In this document: in pieces, positions 20,520-32,203 of the stretch
Layout of the letters: the number at the start of each line of letters is the position of its first letter
Position numbering within the stretch: the stretch's first letter is position 1
Assembly: GCF_003594915.1 (NCBI RefSeq)
Contig: NZ_QZCS01000003.1
Span: forward strand, 186,001 to 250,000
Direction: 5' to 3'
Length of the DNA: 64,000 nucleotides
DNA from: Enterobacter chuandaensis
GTDB taxonomy: Bacteria > Pseudomonadota > Gammaproteobacteria > Enterobacterales > Enterobacteriaceae
Notes under the pieces: model-generated
Databases searched by the model: none
What the model was told of the DNA's origin: nothing
The model's input: the letters and a program-made list of their open reading frames with translations, nothing else
Program-made: the position numbers and the translations under genes

Positions 20520-21800
20520 TTAGAACGCGTAGTTAAAGTTAGTACCGAACAGCCACGCCTTACCTTCAGAGGTAAATTCGTACGGGCCTTCCTTGAAGGT
20601 CACCTTCTGGCCATGCATATAAGAAACGCCCGCATCGACAGACGCATTCTCGTTGAACGCGTAGGTGGCGCCAGCACTCACCCAGAAGCGGTCCTGATCC
20701 GGAATGGAGATAGAGCGCTTATCAGCCGGTACCGGGCTGTCATCGAATGCAACACCGGTACGGAATGTCCAGTTGTCATCCATATAATAGGTGGTACCCA
20801 ACGCAATGCGGTAGGCGTCGTGGAAGCTCTCATCTTTATAGAACAGCGTTTGACCATTATTGCCGGTTGCTTTCAGCTCCTGGAACTGGCTCCAGCTGGT
20901 ATAGGCCAGGCTATAGTGAATAGCCCACTGTGGCGCAACGCGGTTGTAACCGGAGACTTCCCACATTTCTGGCAGATGCAGTGACAGTGAGCCAGGGACA
21001 GTTTGACCGGAAGTTCCCCACGGGATGGTGGTGCCCGCACCAGGGACCAGGCTGTTGACCGGCGTCAGGATGCCGCTCTTGTAATCGCCGTCGAAGTCAA
21101 TTTTCACTTCGGAACGGTAGGTCAGGCCCCAGCGGTTGTTTTTGTCCAGCTCGTAAAGAATACCGGCGTTCCAGCCATAGCCCCACTCATCGCCCTTCAG
21201 GCTGGCAATTTTGTTGCTGTTTTTCGGCAGGCGAGCCGTTTGTTCGCCGGAGTAACGCTCAATTTTTGCATCAGCGTAGACGGCATCAAAGCCCAGACCG
21301 AAGCTCCAGTTATCGTTCAGACGATAAGCACCGCTCAGGTTCAGGTTCAGCGTTGTCAGGTCTGTTTTACCGCCGTATTCGCCTGCCGGGTAGTTGTTAT
21401 TGAACTCGGTAGCAAGGCCATAGTTAGACGTGACGGATGCGCCCCAGCCAAATTGTTCATTGATTGGTGCAACGAAGTGCAGGTTAGGTACCCACGCTGT
21501 TGGCGCAATGTTATCTGCTTTCAGGCTCGCACCAGAAGGTGACGTGCCGGAAATATTGACATCAGGATCGATATACACCGCACCAGCAGAGAAGGTCGGG
21601 CGATCGAACATCATGATCAATGCAGGGTTACGGCTTGCGTTACCAGCATCATCAGCGATTGCACCTTCCCCTGAATACGCACGGCCAAGGCCAGAGGAAG
21701 AAAATTCGTTTAGCTGAAAGCCCGCTGACCAGGCGGAAGTAGAGACGATTGCCACTGCGACTGCCAGCGCAGTCTTGTTGAACAGGGTTTTCTGGCTCAT
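20520..21800 (-). CDS. fadL: Long-chain fatty acid outer-membrane transporter FadL
   Basis: Outer-membrane beta-barrel importing long-chain fatty acids for degradation by FadD and the fad enzymes. It has a 26-residue signal peptide ending AWSA, then mature [21 protein letters not shown], the hatch-forming N-terminus of the family. It ends in Phe (NFNYAF), the usual barrel C-terminus. The ATG at 21800 is chosen because GAGG sits eight bases upstream; an ATG two codons earlier is too close to it. At 426 aa it is about 20 residues shorter than E. coli FadL as I remember it, mostly in one loop after AKIERYSG. FadR sites lie upstream. Confidence 0.96.
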   Translation of the reverse strand: MSQKTLFNKTALAVAVAIVSTSAWSAGFQLNEFSSSGLGRAYSGEGAIADDAGNASRNPALIMMFDRPTFSAGAVYIDPDVNISGTSPSGASLKADNIAPTAWVPNLHFVAPINEQFGWGASVTSNYGLATEFNNNYPAGEYGGKTDLTTLNLNLSGAYRLNDNWSFGLGFDAVYADAKIERYSGEQTARLPKNSNKIASLKGDEWGYGWNAGILYELDKNNRWGLTYRSEVKIDFDGDYKSGILTPVNSLVPGAGTTIPWGTSGQTVPGSLSLHLPEMWEVSGYNRVAPQWAIHYSLAYTSWSQFQELKATGNNGQTLFYKDESFHDAYRIALGTTYYMDDNWTFRTGVAFDDSPVPADKRSISIPDQDRFWVSAGATYAFNENASVDAGVSYMHGQKVTFKEGPYEFTSEGKAWLFGTNFNYAF

Positions 21801-21887
21801 GACCATAACCTCATTGAGTTATTTTTATTCAATAATTGTTACATACCGTAACAGGAGCGCGAAGTGTAGGGTCTGAGGTATGACAGA

Positions 21888-21902
21888 CAAATCAGACCAG
21901 TG
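21888..21902 (-). promoter_or_regulatory. FadR-like site 1 upstream of fadL
   Basis: On the minus strand the sequence around 21902-21888 reads CACTGGTCTGATTTG, matching the CTGGTCNGA half of the FadR consensus. It lies about 90 nt upstream of the fadL start. E. coli fadL is repressed by FadR through two operators. Confidence 0.6.
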
Positions 21903-21911
21903 GCCAGAGTA

Positions 21912-21926
21912 TAGGTCCGACCAGCC
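21912..21926 (-). promoter_or_regulatory. FadR-like site 2 upstream of fadL
   Basis: On the minus strand this reads GGCTGGTCGGACCTA, containing the core TGGTCNGACC of FadR operators. With site 1 it forms a pair spaced about 24 bp apart, as expected for a FadR-repressed fadL promoter. Confidence 0.7.
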
Positions 21927-22172
21927 GGAATGTTGCAAGTTTGTTTATTAATATTTTCAAACATGTTTCTTGAAACGAGATCTGGTTGGCAAAATTGTGA
22001 CCATCGCGGCTCACTCAAAAGGGTGGTTTTTGTTTTAGATCATTTTTTAGTGTGATATCGGTCACTTATCCGATTTTGCGCCATTAACGGCTGGAGAGAG
22101 CCAGCGCCGGGGCGTAAAATAGCAGCATCGTGTTTATCTCGCGCATAGCGCGAATACAGAGGAAATTGAGCT

Positions 22173-22457
22173 ATGAGTAAATGCAGTGCTGATGAAACCC
22201 CGGTTTGCTGCTGTATGGATGTTGGCACCATCATGGACAACACCGATTGCACCGCGTCTTACAGCCGTGTATTCACCAACCGTGCAGAAGCCGAAGAGAC
22301 GCTGGCCGCGCTGAGCAAGCGCGCGCGTGATGTGGAGTCCGATCCGTGTGAAATCAAATCCACCTTCACGGAAGTGGACGGTGGTGTGAAGCTGGATATC
22401 GATTTTGTGTTTGCCTGCGAAGCTGAAACGCTGATTTTCCAGCTGGGTCTGCGTTAA
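22173..22457 (+). CDS. yfcZ: YfcZ/YiiS-family protein (DUF406)
   Basis: Small cytoplasmic protein of 94 aa with a Cys-rich start (MSKCSADETPVCCCMDVGTI) followed by a compact alpha-beta region (AEETLAALSKRARDVESDPC, VKLDIDFVFACEAETLIFQL). It matches E. coli YfcZ in sequence and position between fadL and fadI. The family function is unknown. The ATG follows GAGGAAATTGAGCT. It stands alone, with a repeat and a terminator after it. Confidence 0.92.
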   Translation: MSKCSADETPVCCCMDVGTIMDNTDCTASYSRVFTNRAEAEETLAALSKRARDVESDPCEIKSTFTEVDGGVKLDIDFVFACEAETLIFQLGLR

Positions 22458-22473
22458 CTCCTGCGGTCTGGTA

Positions 22474-22505
22474 CCCTCATCCCAACCCTCTCCCACGGGA
22501 GAGGG
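22474..22505. repeat. CCCTCTCCC/GGGAGAGGG palindromic repeat, copy 2
   Basis: CCCTCATCCCAA is followed by CCCTCTCCC-A-CGGGAGAGGG. The core palindrome at 22486-22505 differs from copy 1 by one base, and the CCCTCATCCCAA arm is the extended form seen in copies 3-5. It sits 16 nt after yfcZ. Confidence 0.8.
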
Positions 22506-22516
22506 CGCAAACACTA

Positions 22517-22544
22517 AAAACGGTAACCTACGGGTTACCGTTTT
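22517..22544 (+). terminator. Terminator downstream of yfcZ
   Basis: AAAACGGTAACC and GGTTACCGTTTT form a perfect 12-bp stem around a TACG loop, followed by TTTTG. This is a strong rho-independent terminator. Confidence 0.88.
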
Positions 22545-22643
22545 GCTTTTACCCTGGGCATTTTCTTTTTCTTCTCTGTGTTTTACCTCGCATTTTTATG
22601 CTTCCCTGATTGGCTGAATGTAAAAAAATGGTTAAGACTGTTA

Positions 22644-22660
22644 TCAGGTCAGACCACTTT
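22644..22660 (+). promoter_or_regulatory. FadR operator upstream of fadIJ
   Basis: TCAGGTCAGACCACTTT contains GGTCAGACCA, the dyad core of FadR operators, about 34 nt before the fadI ATG. fadIJ is a FadR-repressed operon in E. coli, so the assignment fits. Confidence 0.75.
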
Positions 22661-22693
22661 ATAGTCATGTAAAATTTTTCACAGGGGAAGGTT

Positions 22694-24003
22694 ATGAGTC
22701 AGGCATTACCGCTAATCACCCGACAAGGTGACCGCATTGCCATTGTCAGCGGTCTGCGTACGCCGTTTGCGCGTCAGGCGACGGCGTTTCACGGTATACC
22801 GGCTGTCGAACTGGGGAAAATGGTAGTGGGGGAGATGCTGGCTCGCAGCGAAATTCCGCCTGAGGTCATCGAACAGCTGGTCTTCGGCCAGGTCGTACAG
22901 ATGCCTGAAGCTCCTAACATTGCGCGGGAAATTGTTCTCGGTACCGGCATGAACGTTCATACCGATGCCTACAGCGTCAGCCGCGCGTGCGCGACCAGCT
23001 TCCAGGCGGTCGCAAACGTGGCGGAAAGTCTGATGGCGGGCACCATTCGCGCCGGGATTGCGGGTGGCGCGGATTCTTCCTCCGTACTACCGATTGGCGT
23101 CAGTAAAAAGCTGGCCCGCATTCTGGTGGATGCCAATAAAGCCCGCACCACTGGTGCGAAGCTCAAACTCTTCTCGCGTTTACGCCTGCGTGACCTCATG
23201 CCCGTGCCACCTGCCGTAGCGGAATACTCCACCGGCCTGCGCATGGGCGATACCGCAGAGCAGATGGCGAAAACCTACGGTATTACCCGCGAACAGCAGG
23301 ATGCGCTGGCGCATCGCTCGCATCAGCTGGCAGCGAAAGCCTGGTCGGAGGGCAAACTGACCGAAGAGGTGATGACCGCCTACACGCCTCCCTATCGTGA
23401 GCCTCTTACTGAAGACAACAATATTCGTGGTACCTCGACGCTGGCGGATTACGCCAAACTGCGTCCGGCTTTTGACCGCAAGCACGGCACCGTGACGGCG
23501 GCCAACAGCACACCGCTGACCGATGGCGCTGCTGCGGTGATCCTGATGACGGAGTCGCGTGCAAAAGAGCTGGGCATCACGCCGCTGGGCTATTTGCGCA
23601 GCTATGCCTTTACCGCTATTGATGTCTGGCAGGACATGCTGTTAGGTCCGGCGTGGTCCACGCCGCTGGCGCTGGATCGCGCGGGGCTGACGCTGGCCGA
23701 TTTAACCCTGATTGATATGCACGAAGCCTTTGCCGCGCAAACCCTGGCAAACGTCCAGCTGCTGGCAAGCGAGCGTTTTGCGCGCGACGTGCTGGGCCGC
23801 GCCCATGCCACCGGCGAAGTGGATCAAAGCAAATTCAACGTGCTGGGTGGCTCGATCGCCTACGGCCATCCGTTTGCAGCCACGGGCGCGCGAATGATCA
23901 CCCAAACTTTACACGAACTCCGTCGCCGTGGCGGCGGGTTTGGCCTTGTCACCGCGTGTGCGGCGGGGGGCCTTGGCGCAGCAATGGTTCTGGAGGCTGA
24001 ATA

Positions 24004-24004
<1 letters not shown>
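22694..24004 (+). CDS. fadI: 3-ketoacyl-CoA thiolase FadI
   Basis: Beta subunit of the FadIJ complex, which runs fatty acid beta-oxidation, in E. coli chiefly without oxygen. It cleaves 3-ketoacyl-CoA to acetyl-CoA and a shortened acyl-CoA. At 436 aa it matches E. coli FadI. The nucleophile is Cys99 in [29 protein letters not shown] holds the conserved His, and [13 protein letters not shown] holds the second Cys. The ATG follows AGGGGAAGGTT. Its stop overlaps the fadJ ATG by one base, so they are coupled. Confidence 0.97.
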
Positions 24005-26151
<2,147 letters not shown>

Positions 26152-26360
26152 GGTCAAAGAAGGGTAAATCCTGAGGTGAATGAACCTGTTCTGGCGATTT
26201 TGTAAACAGAGATTGACTATACTTACGCCATTGAGGTAAAAAACAGCGTTTCATTCACCGAATGGATCAGGCACAATGCCCGGCCATCGGGTTTTCTACC
26301 TCAGAGCATTAATCGCGGGTAGTTAACGCCGGTGATTCTGGTTAACAAAAGCGGTGCAAT

Positions 26361-26846
26361 ATGCAAGTTTTTATCATGCGTCACGGCGACGCGGCACTCG
26401 ATGCCGCCAGTGACTCAGTACGTCCTTTAACCGTCTGTGGCTGTGACGAATCCCGTCAAATGGCGACGTGGCTTAAAGGTCAAAAAGTGGACATTGAACG
26501 CGTTCTGGTGAGTCCGTTCCTGCGTGCAGAACAGACGCTGGACGTGGTAGGGGAGTGTATGAACCTGCCATCCAGTGTGGATGTTCTCCCTGAACTGACG
26601 CCATGCGGCGATGTTGGTCTTGTGAGTGCTTATCTTCAGGCGCTGTGCAATGAAGGTGTCGCTTCCGCACTGGTCATTTCCCACCTGCCGCTGGTCGGCT
26701 ATCTGGTATCTGAACTGTGCCCGGGCGAAACGCCGCCTATGTTCACCACTTCTGCCATTGCCAACGTCACCCTCGACGAAACCGGCAAAGGTGTCTTTAA
26801 CTGGCAAATGAGTCCGTGCAACCTGAAGATGGCAAAAGCCATCTGA
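26361..26846 (+). CDS. sixA: Phosphohistidine phosphatase SixA
   Basis: Histidine phosphatase of 161 aa, family branch 2, with the catalytic RHG motif Arg7-His8-Gly9 at the N-terminus (MQVFIMRHGDA) and the second His in VISHLPLVGYLV. In E. coli SixA removes phosphate from NPr of the nitrogen PTS and earlier was linked to ArcB. Position after fadJ is as in E. coli. It has its own 209-nt upstream region. Confidence 0.95.
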   Translation: MQVFIMRHGDAALDAASDSVRPLTVCGCDESRQMATWLKGQKVDIERVLVSPFLRAEQTLDVVGECMNLPSSVDVLPELTPCGDVGLVSAYLQALCNEGVASALVISHLPLVGYLVSELCPGETPPMFTTSAIANVTLDETGKGVFNWQMSPCNLKMAKAI

Positions 26847-26892
26847 TGTGACGTGCGATATGGCGGGGCGCAATGTGCTTCCCGCCGTTCTG

Positions 26893-27444
26893 TCAGGGCA
26901 ACTCTGGCGGCTGCCACTCCTCAACTTCAATCAACACCAGCAACGCGGCATCGCCGCCGTACTCTTTCGGTGCCTGATGAAACGCCATCACGTGCGGATG
27001 CTGAGCCAGCCACAGCGGCGTCTGTTGCTTAAGAATATGTTTACCGTGGCCATGCATCACGCAGGCGCAAAAAACGTGTTCGCGGCGACAGGCGGCAATC
27101 AACGCCCCCAGCTCCTGTTTCGCCTGCATCTGCGTTAAACCGTGCAGATCGAGAAACAGCTCCGGCGAATAATCCCCGCGGCGTAACTTTTTCAGCTCGA
27201 AATGGCTGACGTCTTCGCGCACGTACTTCACAGCTCCCTGCGTATTGAGCAGTGGCTGAAATTCATCTGAAAAATAGTGGCTGTTATCGGCCTGCTCCTG
27301 GAGCAGTCGTTTAACCGGGACCTCGCTGATTTTTTTACGCTGCGGACGGTGAACAATCGTGTCCTGCGTAATTTTACGCGTCCCGGTCATTAGCTGTCGG
27401 AAGAGAGCCTGATCCTCCTCGCTGAGCGATGTTTTCTTTTTCAT
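26893..27444 (-). CDS. smrB: Ribosome rescue endonuclease SmrB
   Basis: Smr-domain endonuclease, 183 aa, that cuts mRNA between collided ribosomes. The Smr domain occupies the C-terminal half, with [18 protein letters not shown] and the HGHGKHIL motif. The N-terminal extension ([17 protein letters not shown]) is typical of the proteobacterial form. It is convergent with sixA and divergent from prmB. It is almost the same as E. coli SmrB (YfcN) as I remember it. Confidence 0.95.
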   Translation of the reverse strand: MKKKTSLSEEDQALFRQLMTGTRKITQDTIVHRPQRKKISEVPVKRLLQEQADNSHYFSDEFQPLLNTQGAVKYVREDVSHFELKKLRRGDYSPELFLDLHGLTQMQAKQELGALIAACRREHVFCACVMHGHGKHILKQQTPLWLAQHPHVMAFHQAPKEYGGDAALLVLIEVEEWQPPELP

Positions 27445-27589
27445 TCGTCATTCTCATCTCGTATTTCCGATAGTGTACCCGACTAAACGCATTTTTTAAC
27501 CTCAAGCGGTACGCGTCATTGCTGATTTATCGCCGTCTTCATGGCAAACTAGCCGCCGAAAATTATGCGAGCATGCCCTGGAGGAAAGA

Positions 27590-28522
27590 GTGGATAAAAT
27601 ATTTGTCGATGAAGCAGTAAACGAGCTGCATACCATACAGGACATGTTGCGCTGGTCGGTTAGCCGCTTCAGCGCCGCCAATATCTGGTACGGCCACGGT
27701 ACCGATAACTCGTGGGATGAGGCCGTTCAGCTGGTGCTGCCGTCTCTTTACCTGCCGCTGGATATCCCGGAAGACATGCGTACCGCGCGCCTGACCTCCA
27801 GCGAAAAACACCGCATCGTTGAGCGCGTGATCCGCCGCGTGAACGAGCGCATTCCGGTCGCCTATCTGACCAACAAAGCCTGGTTCTGCGGCCACGAGTT
27901 TTACGTCGATGAACGCGTGCTGGTACCGCGCTCGCCGATTGGTGAACTGATTAACAACCACTTTGAAGGTCTGATTAACCATCAGCCGCAGCATATTCTC
28001 GATATGTGCACCGGCAGCGGCTGCATCGCAATTGCCTGCGCGTACGCCTTCCCGGAAGCGGAAGTGGACGCGGTCGACATCTCCACCGACGCGCTGGCCG
28101 TGACCGAACACAACATTGAAGAGCACGGTCTGATTCATCACGTCACGCCTATCCGCTCTGACCTGTTCCGCGACCTGCCGACGCTGCAGTACGATCTGAT
28201 CGTCACTAACCCGCCGTATGTCGATGCGGAAGACATGTCCGATCTGCCGAACGAATACCGTCATGAGCCGGAGCTGGGTCTGGCGTCAGGCTCAGACGGC
28301 CTGAAGCTGACCCGCCGCATTCTGGCCTGCGCGCCGGATTACCTGACCGATGACGGCGTTCTGATTTGTGAAGTGGGCAACAGCATGGTACATCTGATAG
28401 AGCAGTACCCGGATGTGCCGTTCACCTGGCTTGAGTTCGACAACGGCGGTGACGGCGTCTTTATGCTGACCAAAGCGCAGCTGCTCGACGCGCGCGAACA
28501 CTTCAGCATCTATAAAGATTAA
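27590..28522 (+). CDS. prmB: 50S ribosomal protein L3 glutamine methyltransferase PrmB
   Basis: SAM-dependent N5-glutamine methyltransferase that modifies ribosomal protein L3. The 310 aa have the SAM-binding motif [13 protein letters not shown] and the catalytic NPPY motif in [13 protein letters not shown]. The start is GTG at 27590, preceded by GGAGGAAA. It is read toward aroC, from which a small UUCG-capped hairpin separates it. It is divergent from smrB, as in E. coli. Confidence 0.96.
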   Translation: MDKIFVDEAVNELHTIQDMLRWSVSRFSAANIWYGHGTDNSWDEAVQLVLPSLYLPLDIPEDMRTARLTSSEKHRIVERVIRRVNERIPVAYLTNKAWFCGHEFYVDERVLVPRSPIGELINNHFEGLINHQPQHILDMCTGSGCIAIACAYAFPEAEVDAVDISTDALAVTEHNIEEHGLIHHVTPIRSDLFRDLPTLQYDLIVTNPPYVDAEDMSDLPNEYRHEPELGLASGSDGLKLTRRILACAPDYLTDDGVLICEVGNSMVHLIEQYPDVPFTWLEFDNGGDGVFMLTKAQLLDAREHFSIYKD

Positions 28523-28527
28523 TCCAG

Positions 28528-28541
28528 CGGGCTTCGGCCCG
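28528..28541 (+). terminator. UUCG hairpin between prmB and aroC
   Basis: CGGGC-TTCG-GCCCG is a short GC stem capped by an extra-stable UUCG tetraloop, 5 nt after the prmB stop and followed by TTT. It may attenuate transcription into aroC or protect the prmB mRNA end. Confidence 0.6.
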
Positions 28542-28582
28542 TTTCACAACGCTCAAACACAAACAACAACATCGGAGCCGTG

Positions 28583-29668
28583 ATGGCAGGAAACAGTATT
28601 GGACAGTTATTCCGCGTGACCACCTTTGGCGAGTCGCACGGACTGGCGCTGGGCTGTATCGTTGATGGCGTACCGCCAGGCATCGAACTGACCGAAGCCG
28701 ATTTACAGCACGACCTCGACCGTCGTCGCCCGGGCACCTCTCGCTACACCACGCAGCGTCGCGAGCCGGACCAGGTTAAAATTCTCTCTGGCGTCTTTGA
28801 AGGCCGCACCACCGGGACCAGCATTGGTCTGCTGATCGAGAACACCGATCAGCGTTCTCAGGACTACGGTGCGATTAAAGACGTCTTCCGTCCGGGCCAC
28901 GCCGATTACACTTACGAGCAAAAGTACGGCTTCCGCGACTATCGCGGCGGCGGACGCTCTTCCGCGCGTGAAACCGCGATGCGCGTGGCGGCAGGGGCGA
29001 TTGCTAAGAAATACCTGCAACAGAAATTTGGCATCGTCATTCGCGGCTGCCTGACCCAGATGGGCGACATCCCGCTGGCGATCAAGGACTGGGACCAGGT
29101 CGAGCAAAATCCGTTCTTCTGCGCCGATGCCGACAAGCTTGACGCGCTGGACGAACTGATGCGCGGCCTGAAAAAAGAGGGCGACTCCATTGGGGCGAAA
29201 GTCACCGTGGTGGCCGACGGCGTTCCGGCGGGCTGGGGCGAGCCGGTATTTGACCGTCTTGACGCTGATATCGCTCACGCGCTGATGAGCATCAACGCGG
29301 TGAAGGGCGTCGAAATTGGTGACGGTTTCGACGTGGTGGCGCTTCGCGGCAGCCAGAACCGCGATGAAATAACGAAGGCGGGCTTCCAGAGCAACCATGC
29401 GGGCGGCATCCTCGGCGGTATCAGCAGCGGGCAGCAAATTGTTGCCAACATCGCACTGAAGCCGACTTCCAGCATTACCGTGCCGGGCCACACGATTAAC
29501 CGCTCTGGTGAAGAAGTTGAGATGATCACCAAAGGACGTCACGATCCGTGCGTGGGGATCCGCGCGGTGCCGATCGCAGAAGCGATGCTGGCGATCGTGC
29601 TGATGGATCACTTCCTGCGCCAGCGCGCGCAGAATGCGGATGTGACGACCACCATTCCACGCTGGTAA
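28583..29668 (+). CDS. aroC: Chorismate synthase
   Basis: Last step of the shikimate pathway: EPSP to chorismate, using reduced FMN. It has 361 aa, the E. coli length. Signatures are visible: FGESHG near residue 14, the [29 protein letters not shown] block, and [13 protein letters not shown] near the C-terminus. The ATG at 28583 is chosen because GGAG sits five bases upstream; the GTG one codon before is less likely. It heads a tightly packed run aroC-mepA-yfcA-epmC-yfcL. Confidence 0.97.
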   Translation: MAGNSIGQLFRVTTFGESHGLALGCIVDGVPPGIELTEADLQHDLDRRRPGTSRYTTQRREPDQVKILSGVFEGRTTGTSIGLLIENTDQRSQDYGAIKDVFRPGHADYTYEQKYGFRDYRGGGRSSARETAMRVAAGAIAKKYLQQKFGIVIRGCLTQMGDIPLAIKDWDQVEQNPFFCADADKLDALDELMRGLKKEGDSIGAKVTVVADGVPAGWGEPVFDRLDADIAHALMSINAVKGVEIGDGFDVVALRGSQNRDEITKAGFQSNHAGGILGGISSGQQIVANIALKPTSSITVPGHTINRSGEEVEMITKGRHDPCVGIRAVPIAEAMLAIVLMDHFLRQRAQNADVTTTIPRW

Positions 29669-29670
29669 AC

Positions 29671-30495
29671 ATGAAAAAAACCGCAATTGCTCTGCTGGCG
29701 CTACTTGCCAGTGGAGCCAGTCTGGCCGCCACGCCGTGGCAAAAAATCACCCATCCGGTGGCGGGGAGTGCGCAATCTATCGGCGCCTTCTCTAACGGCT
29801 GTATCGTCGGGGCGCAGGAGCTGCCGCTGCAATCGAACACTTACCAGGTGATGCGTACCGACCAGCGTCGTTACTTCGGCCACCGGGATCTGGTGCTGTT
29901 CATCCAGCGACTGGGAAATCAGGTGCATAACCTGGGGCTGGGGACGATGCTGATTGGCGATATGGGGATGCCTGCCGGAGGCCGCTTTAACGGCGGGCAC
30001 GCCAGCCACCAGACCGGACTGGATGTCGATATCTTCCTGCAGCTGCCGAAAACGCGCTGGACGTCTGCGCAACTGCTGAAACCGCAGGCGCTGGATCTGG
30101 TGGCGCGTGATGGCAAAAGCGTGGTGCCCTCGCTCTGGACGCGGGAGGTCTCCAGCATGATCAAGCTGGCGGCAGAAGATAACGACGTCACGCGGATTTT
30201 CGTTAACCCGGCCATTAAGCAGCAGCTCTGTCTGGATGCGGGAACCGACCGCGACTGGCTGCGCAAAGTACGCCCGTGGTTCCAGCATCGTGCGCATATG
30301 CACGTTCGTCTGCGCTGCCCGGCGAACAGCCTGGAATGTGAAGATCAGCCGTTACCTCCGCCAGGCGATGGCTGTGGTTACGAACTGCAAAGCTGGTTTG
30401 AGCCAGCAAAACCTGGAACCTCTAAGCCTGAGAAGAAGACACCGCCTCCGTTGCCGCCTTCCTGCCAGGCGCTACTGGATGAGCATGTACTTTAA
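29671..30495 (+). CDS. mepA: Penicillin-insensitive murein endopeptidase MepA
   Basis: Periplasmic zinc endopeptidase (LAS/M74 type) that cuts peptide crosslinks in murein. The 274 aa equal the E. coli length. A signal peptide ends near SLAA (residue 20). Metal and active-site residues fit the known enzyme: His110, His113 and Asp120 in [16 protein letters not shown], and His206, His209 and His211 in [10 protein letters not shown]. It starts 2 nt after aroC with only a weak ribosome-binding site, so coupling to aroC translation is likely. Its stop overlaps the yfcA start. Confidence 0.96.
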   Translation: MKKTAIALLALLASGASLAATPWQKITHPVAGSAQSIGAFSNGCIVGAQELPLQSNTYQVMRTDQRRYFGHRDLVLFIQRLGNQVHNLGLGTMLIGDMGMPAGGRFNGGHASHQTGLDVDIFLQLPKTRWTSAQLLKPQALDLVARDGKSVVPSLWTREVSSMIKLAAEDNDVTRIFVNPAIKQQLCLDAGTDRDWLRKVRPWFQHRAHMHVRLRCPANSLECEDQPLPPPGDGCGYELQSWFEPAKPGTSKPEKKTPPPLPPSCQALLDEHVL

Positions 30496-31304
30496 TGGAT
30501 AATTTCGTCGATCTGTTTATGGTGTCACCGCTGCTGCTGGTGGTGCTGTTCTTCGTGGCCATGCTGGCCGGTTTTATCGATGCGCTCGCGGGCGGCGGAG
30601 GGTTGTTAACCGTGCCCGCGCTGCTGGCGGCAGGCATGAGTCCGGCGCAGGCGCTTGCTACCAACAAACTGCAGGCGTGCGGCGGCTCGCTTTCTTCTTC
30701 GCTCTATTTTGTTCGCCGCAAGGTGGTGAATCTCGCCGACCAGAAGCTCAATATCCTGATGACGTTTATTGGCTCGACGGGGGGCGCCTTGCTGGTGCAG
30801 CATGTGCAGTCGGACATTTTGCGCCAGATCCTGCCGATTCTGGTTATCTGCATCGGCCTGTATTTTTTACTGATGCCGAAGCTCGGTGAGGAAGACCGCC
30901 AGCGTCGTCTGCACGGCCTGCCGTTTGCGCTGATTGCCGGGGGCTGTGTGGGTTTTTACGACGGTTTCTTCGGCCCGGGCGCAGGCTCGTTTTACGCGCT
31001 GGCGTTCGTGACGCTGGCCGGGTTTAACCTCGCCAAATCCACCGCCCATGCCAAAGTACTGAACGCGACCTCAAACGTCGGCGGCATGCTGCTGTTTATC
31101 ATTGGCGGCAAGGTCATCTGGGCAACCGGCTTTGTGATGATGGCAGGGCAGTTTTTGGGCGCGCGTGCGGGCTCGCGTCTGGTATTAAGCAAAGGGCAAA
31201 AGCTGATCCGCCCGATGATTGTTATCGTCTCGGCGGTGATGAGCGCCAAACTTCTTTATGACAGCCATGGACAGGAGATCCTCACCTGGTTGGGGATGAA
31301 CTAA
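30495..31304 (+). CDS. yfcA: TauE/SafE (TSUP) family membrane protein YfcA
   Basis: Inner-membrane protein of the TSUP family, 269 aa with about eight hydrophobic helices. Family motifs are FIDALAGGGGLLTVPAL and GFYDGFFGPGAGSFYALAFV. Relatives export sulfite, sulfoacetate or similar organic anions, but the substrate of YfcA is not known. It overlaps mepA and epmC by one base each and so is part of the aroC operon. Confidence 0.93.
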   Translation: MDNFVDLFMVSPLLLVVLFFVAMLAGFIDALAGGGGLLTVPALLAAGMSPAQALATNKLQACGGSLSSSLYFVRRKVVNLADQKLNILMTFIGSTGGALLVQHVQSDILRQILPILVICIGLYFLLMPKLGEEDRQRRLHGLPFALIAGGCVGFYDGFFGPGAGSFYALAFVTLAGFNLAKSTAHAKVLNATSNVGGMLLFIIGGKVIWATGFVMMAGQFLGARAGSRLVLSKGQKLIRPMIVIVSAVMSAKLLYDSHGQEILTWLGMN

Positions 31305-31849
31305 TGAACAGTACGTATAAATACGAACAGCTGATCGAGATCTTTGACGGCTGTTTTGCTGATGATTTTAATACCCGTCTGATTAAAGGCGACGACGAAC
31401 CGATCTATCTTCCTGCTGATGCCGAGGTTCCGTATAACCGCATCGTTTTTGCCCACGGCTTTTATGCCAGTGGTTTGCACGAGATTTCGCACTGGTGCAT
31501 CGCGGGGAAAGCCCGGCGCGAGCTGGTGGACTTCGGCTACTGGTACTGCCCGGACGGGCGTGACGCCGCCACCCAGGGGCAGTTTGAGGATGTGGAAGTC
31601 AAGCCGCAGGCGCTGGAGTGGCTATTCTGCGTCGCGGCGGGTTTCCCGTTCAACGTAAGCTGTGACAACCTCGAAGGCGACTTCGAGCCAGACCGTATCG
31701 TCTTCCAGCGCCGCGTGCATGCGCAGGTGATGGAATATCTTGAGAAAGGCATCCCGGAACGTCCGGCGCGCCTGATCGAGGCTTTACAGAATTATTACCA
31801 CACGCCGGAGATCACGGCGGAATGCTTCCCTTGGCCGGAAGATCTTTAA
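31304..31849 (+). CDS. epmC: Elongation factor P hydroxylase EpmC
   Basis: The 181-aa protein matches E. coli EpmC (YfcM), which hydroxylates the beta-lysyl-lysine of elongation factor P after EpmA and EpmB act. The [16 protein letters not shown] segment with two close His residues and the [14 protein letters not shown] block are typical. Its ATG overlaps the yfcA stop. epmA and epmB are not in this window. Confidence 0.94.
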   Translation: MNSTYKYEQLIEIFDGCFADDFNTRLIKGDDEPIYLPADAEVPYNRIVFAHGFYASGLHEISHWCIAGKARRELVDFGYWYCPDGRDAATQGQFEDVEVKPQALEWLFCVAAGFPFNVSCDNLEGDFEPDRIVFQRRVHAQVMEYLEKGIPERPARLIEALQNYYHTPEITAECFPWPEDL

Positions 31850-31862
31850 CAGAGGAAAGAAG

Positions 31863-32138
31863 ATGATCGCAGAATTTGAATCACGCATTCTGGCGTTAAT
31901 TGATGACATGGTGGAACACGCCAGTGATGATGAGCTGTTCGCCAGCGGTTATCTGCGTGGTCACCTGACGCTGGCAGTAGCTGAGCTGGAAGCAGGTGAC
32001 GATCACTCTGCCGACGCCGTTCACGCTGAAGTCACTCGCAGCCTGGAAAAAGCCATTCTGGCCGGGGAACTCTCTCCGCGCGACCAGTCACTGGTACTGG
32101 GCATGTGGGACAATTTGTTCCAGCAGGCTAAACGCTAA
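31863..32138 (+). CDS. yfcL: YfcL family protein
   Basis: Small cytoplasmic protein of 91 aa, acidic and helical ([20 protein letters not shown], then [20 protein letters not shown]). It matches E. coli YfcL in sequence and place. Function unknown. AGAGGAAAGAAG precedes the ATG; the gene lies 13 nt after epmC and is the last gene of the aroC run. Confidence 0.92.
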   Translation: MIAEFESRILALIDDMVEHASDDELFASGYLRGHLTLAVAELEAGDDHSADAVHAEVTRSLEKAILAGELSPRDQSLVLGMWDNLFQQAKR

Positions 32139-32154
32139 GCCGCCGCCTTCTCTT

Positions 32155-32190
32155 CCCTCTCCCCTTTGGGGAGAGGGCCAGGGTGAGGGG
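32155..32190. repeat. CCCTCTCCC/GGGAGAGGG palindromic repeat, copy 3
   Basis: CCCTCTCCCCTTTGGGGAGAGGG is a palindrome with a TTT-centred loop, followed by CCAGGGTGAGGGG. It lies between the convergent yfcL and mnmC and is the same extended form as copy 5. Confidence 0.85.
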
Positions 32191-32203
32191 ATTTGACCGC
32201 ACC

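Larger units (their letters stand above)
21801..22172. other. Divergent regulatory region fadL/yfcZ
   Basis: These 372 nt hold the fadL and yfcZ promoters. Besides the two FadR-like sites at 21890-21926 I see AT-rich sequence but no gene or other clear operator. Confidence 0.5.

Noticed and set aside
26862-26885. Inverted repeat GGCGGG/CCCGCC between sixA and smrB
   Set aside because: The stem is only 6 bp with a long loop and no T tract, too weak to call a terminator.
28703-29686. 327-codon open frame antisense to aroC
   Set aside because: It has no domain-like pattern and is explained by the codon bias of aroC.
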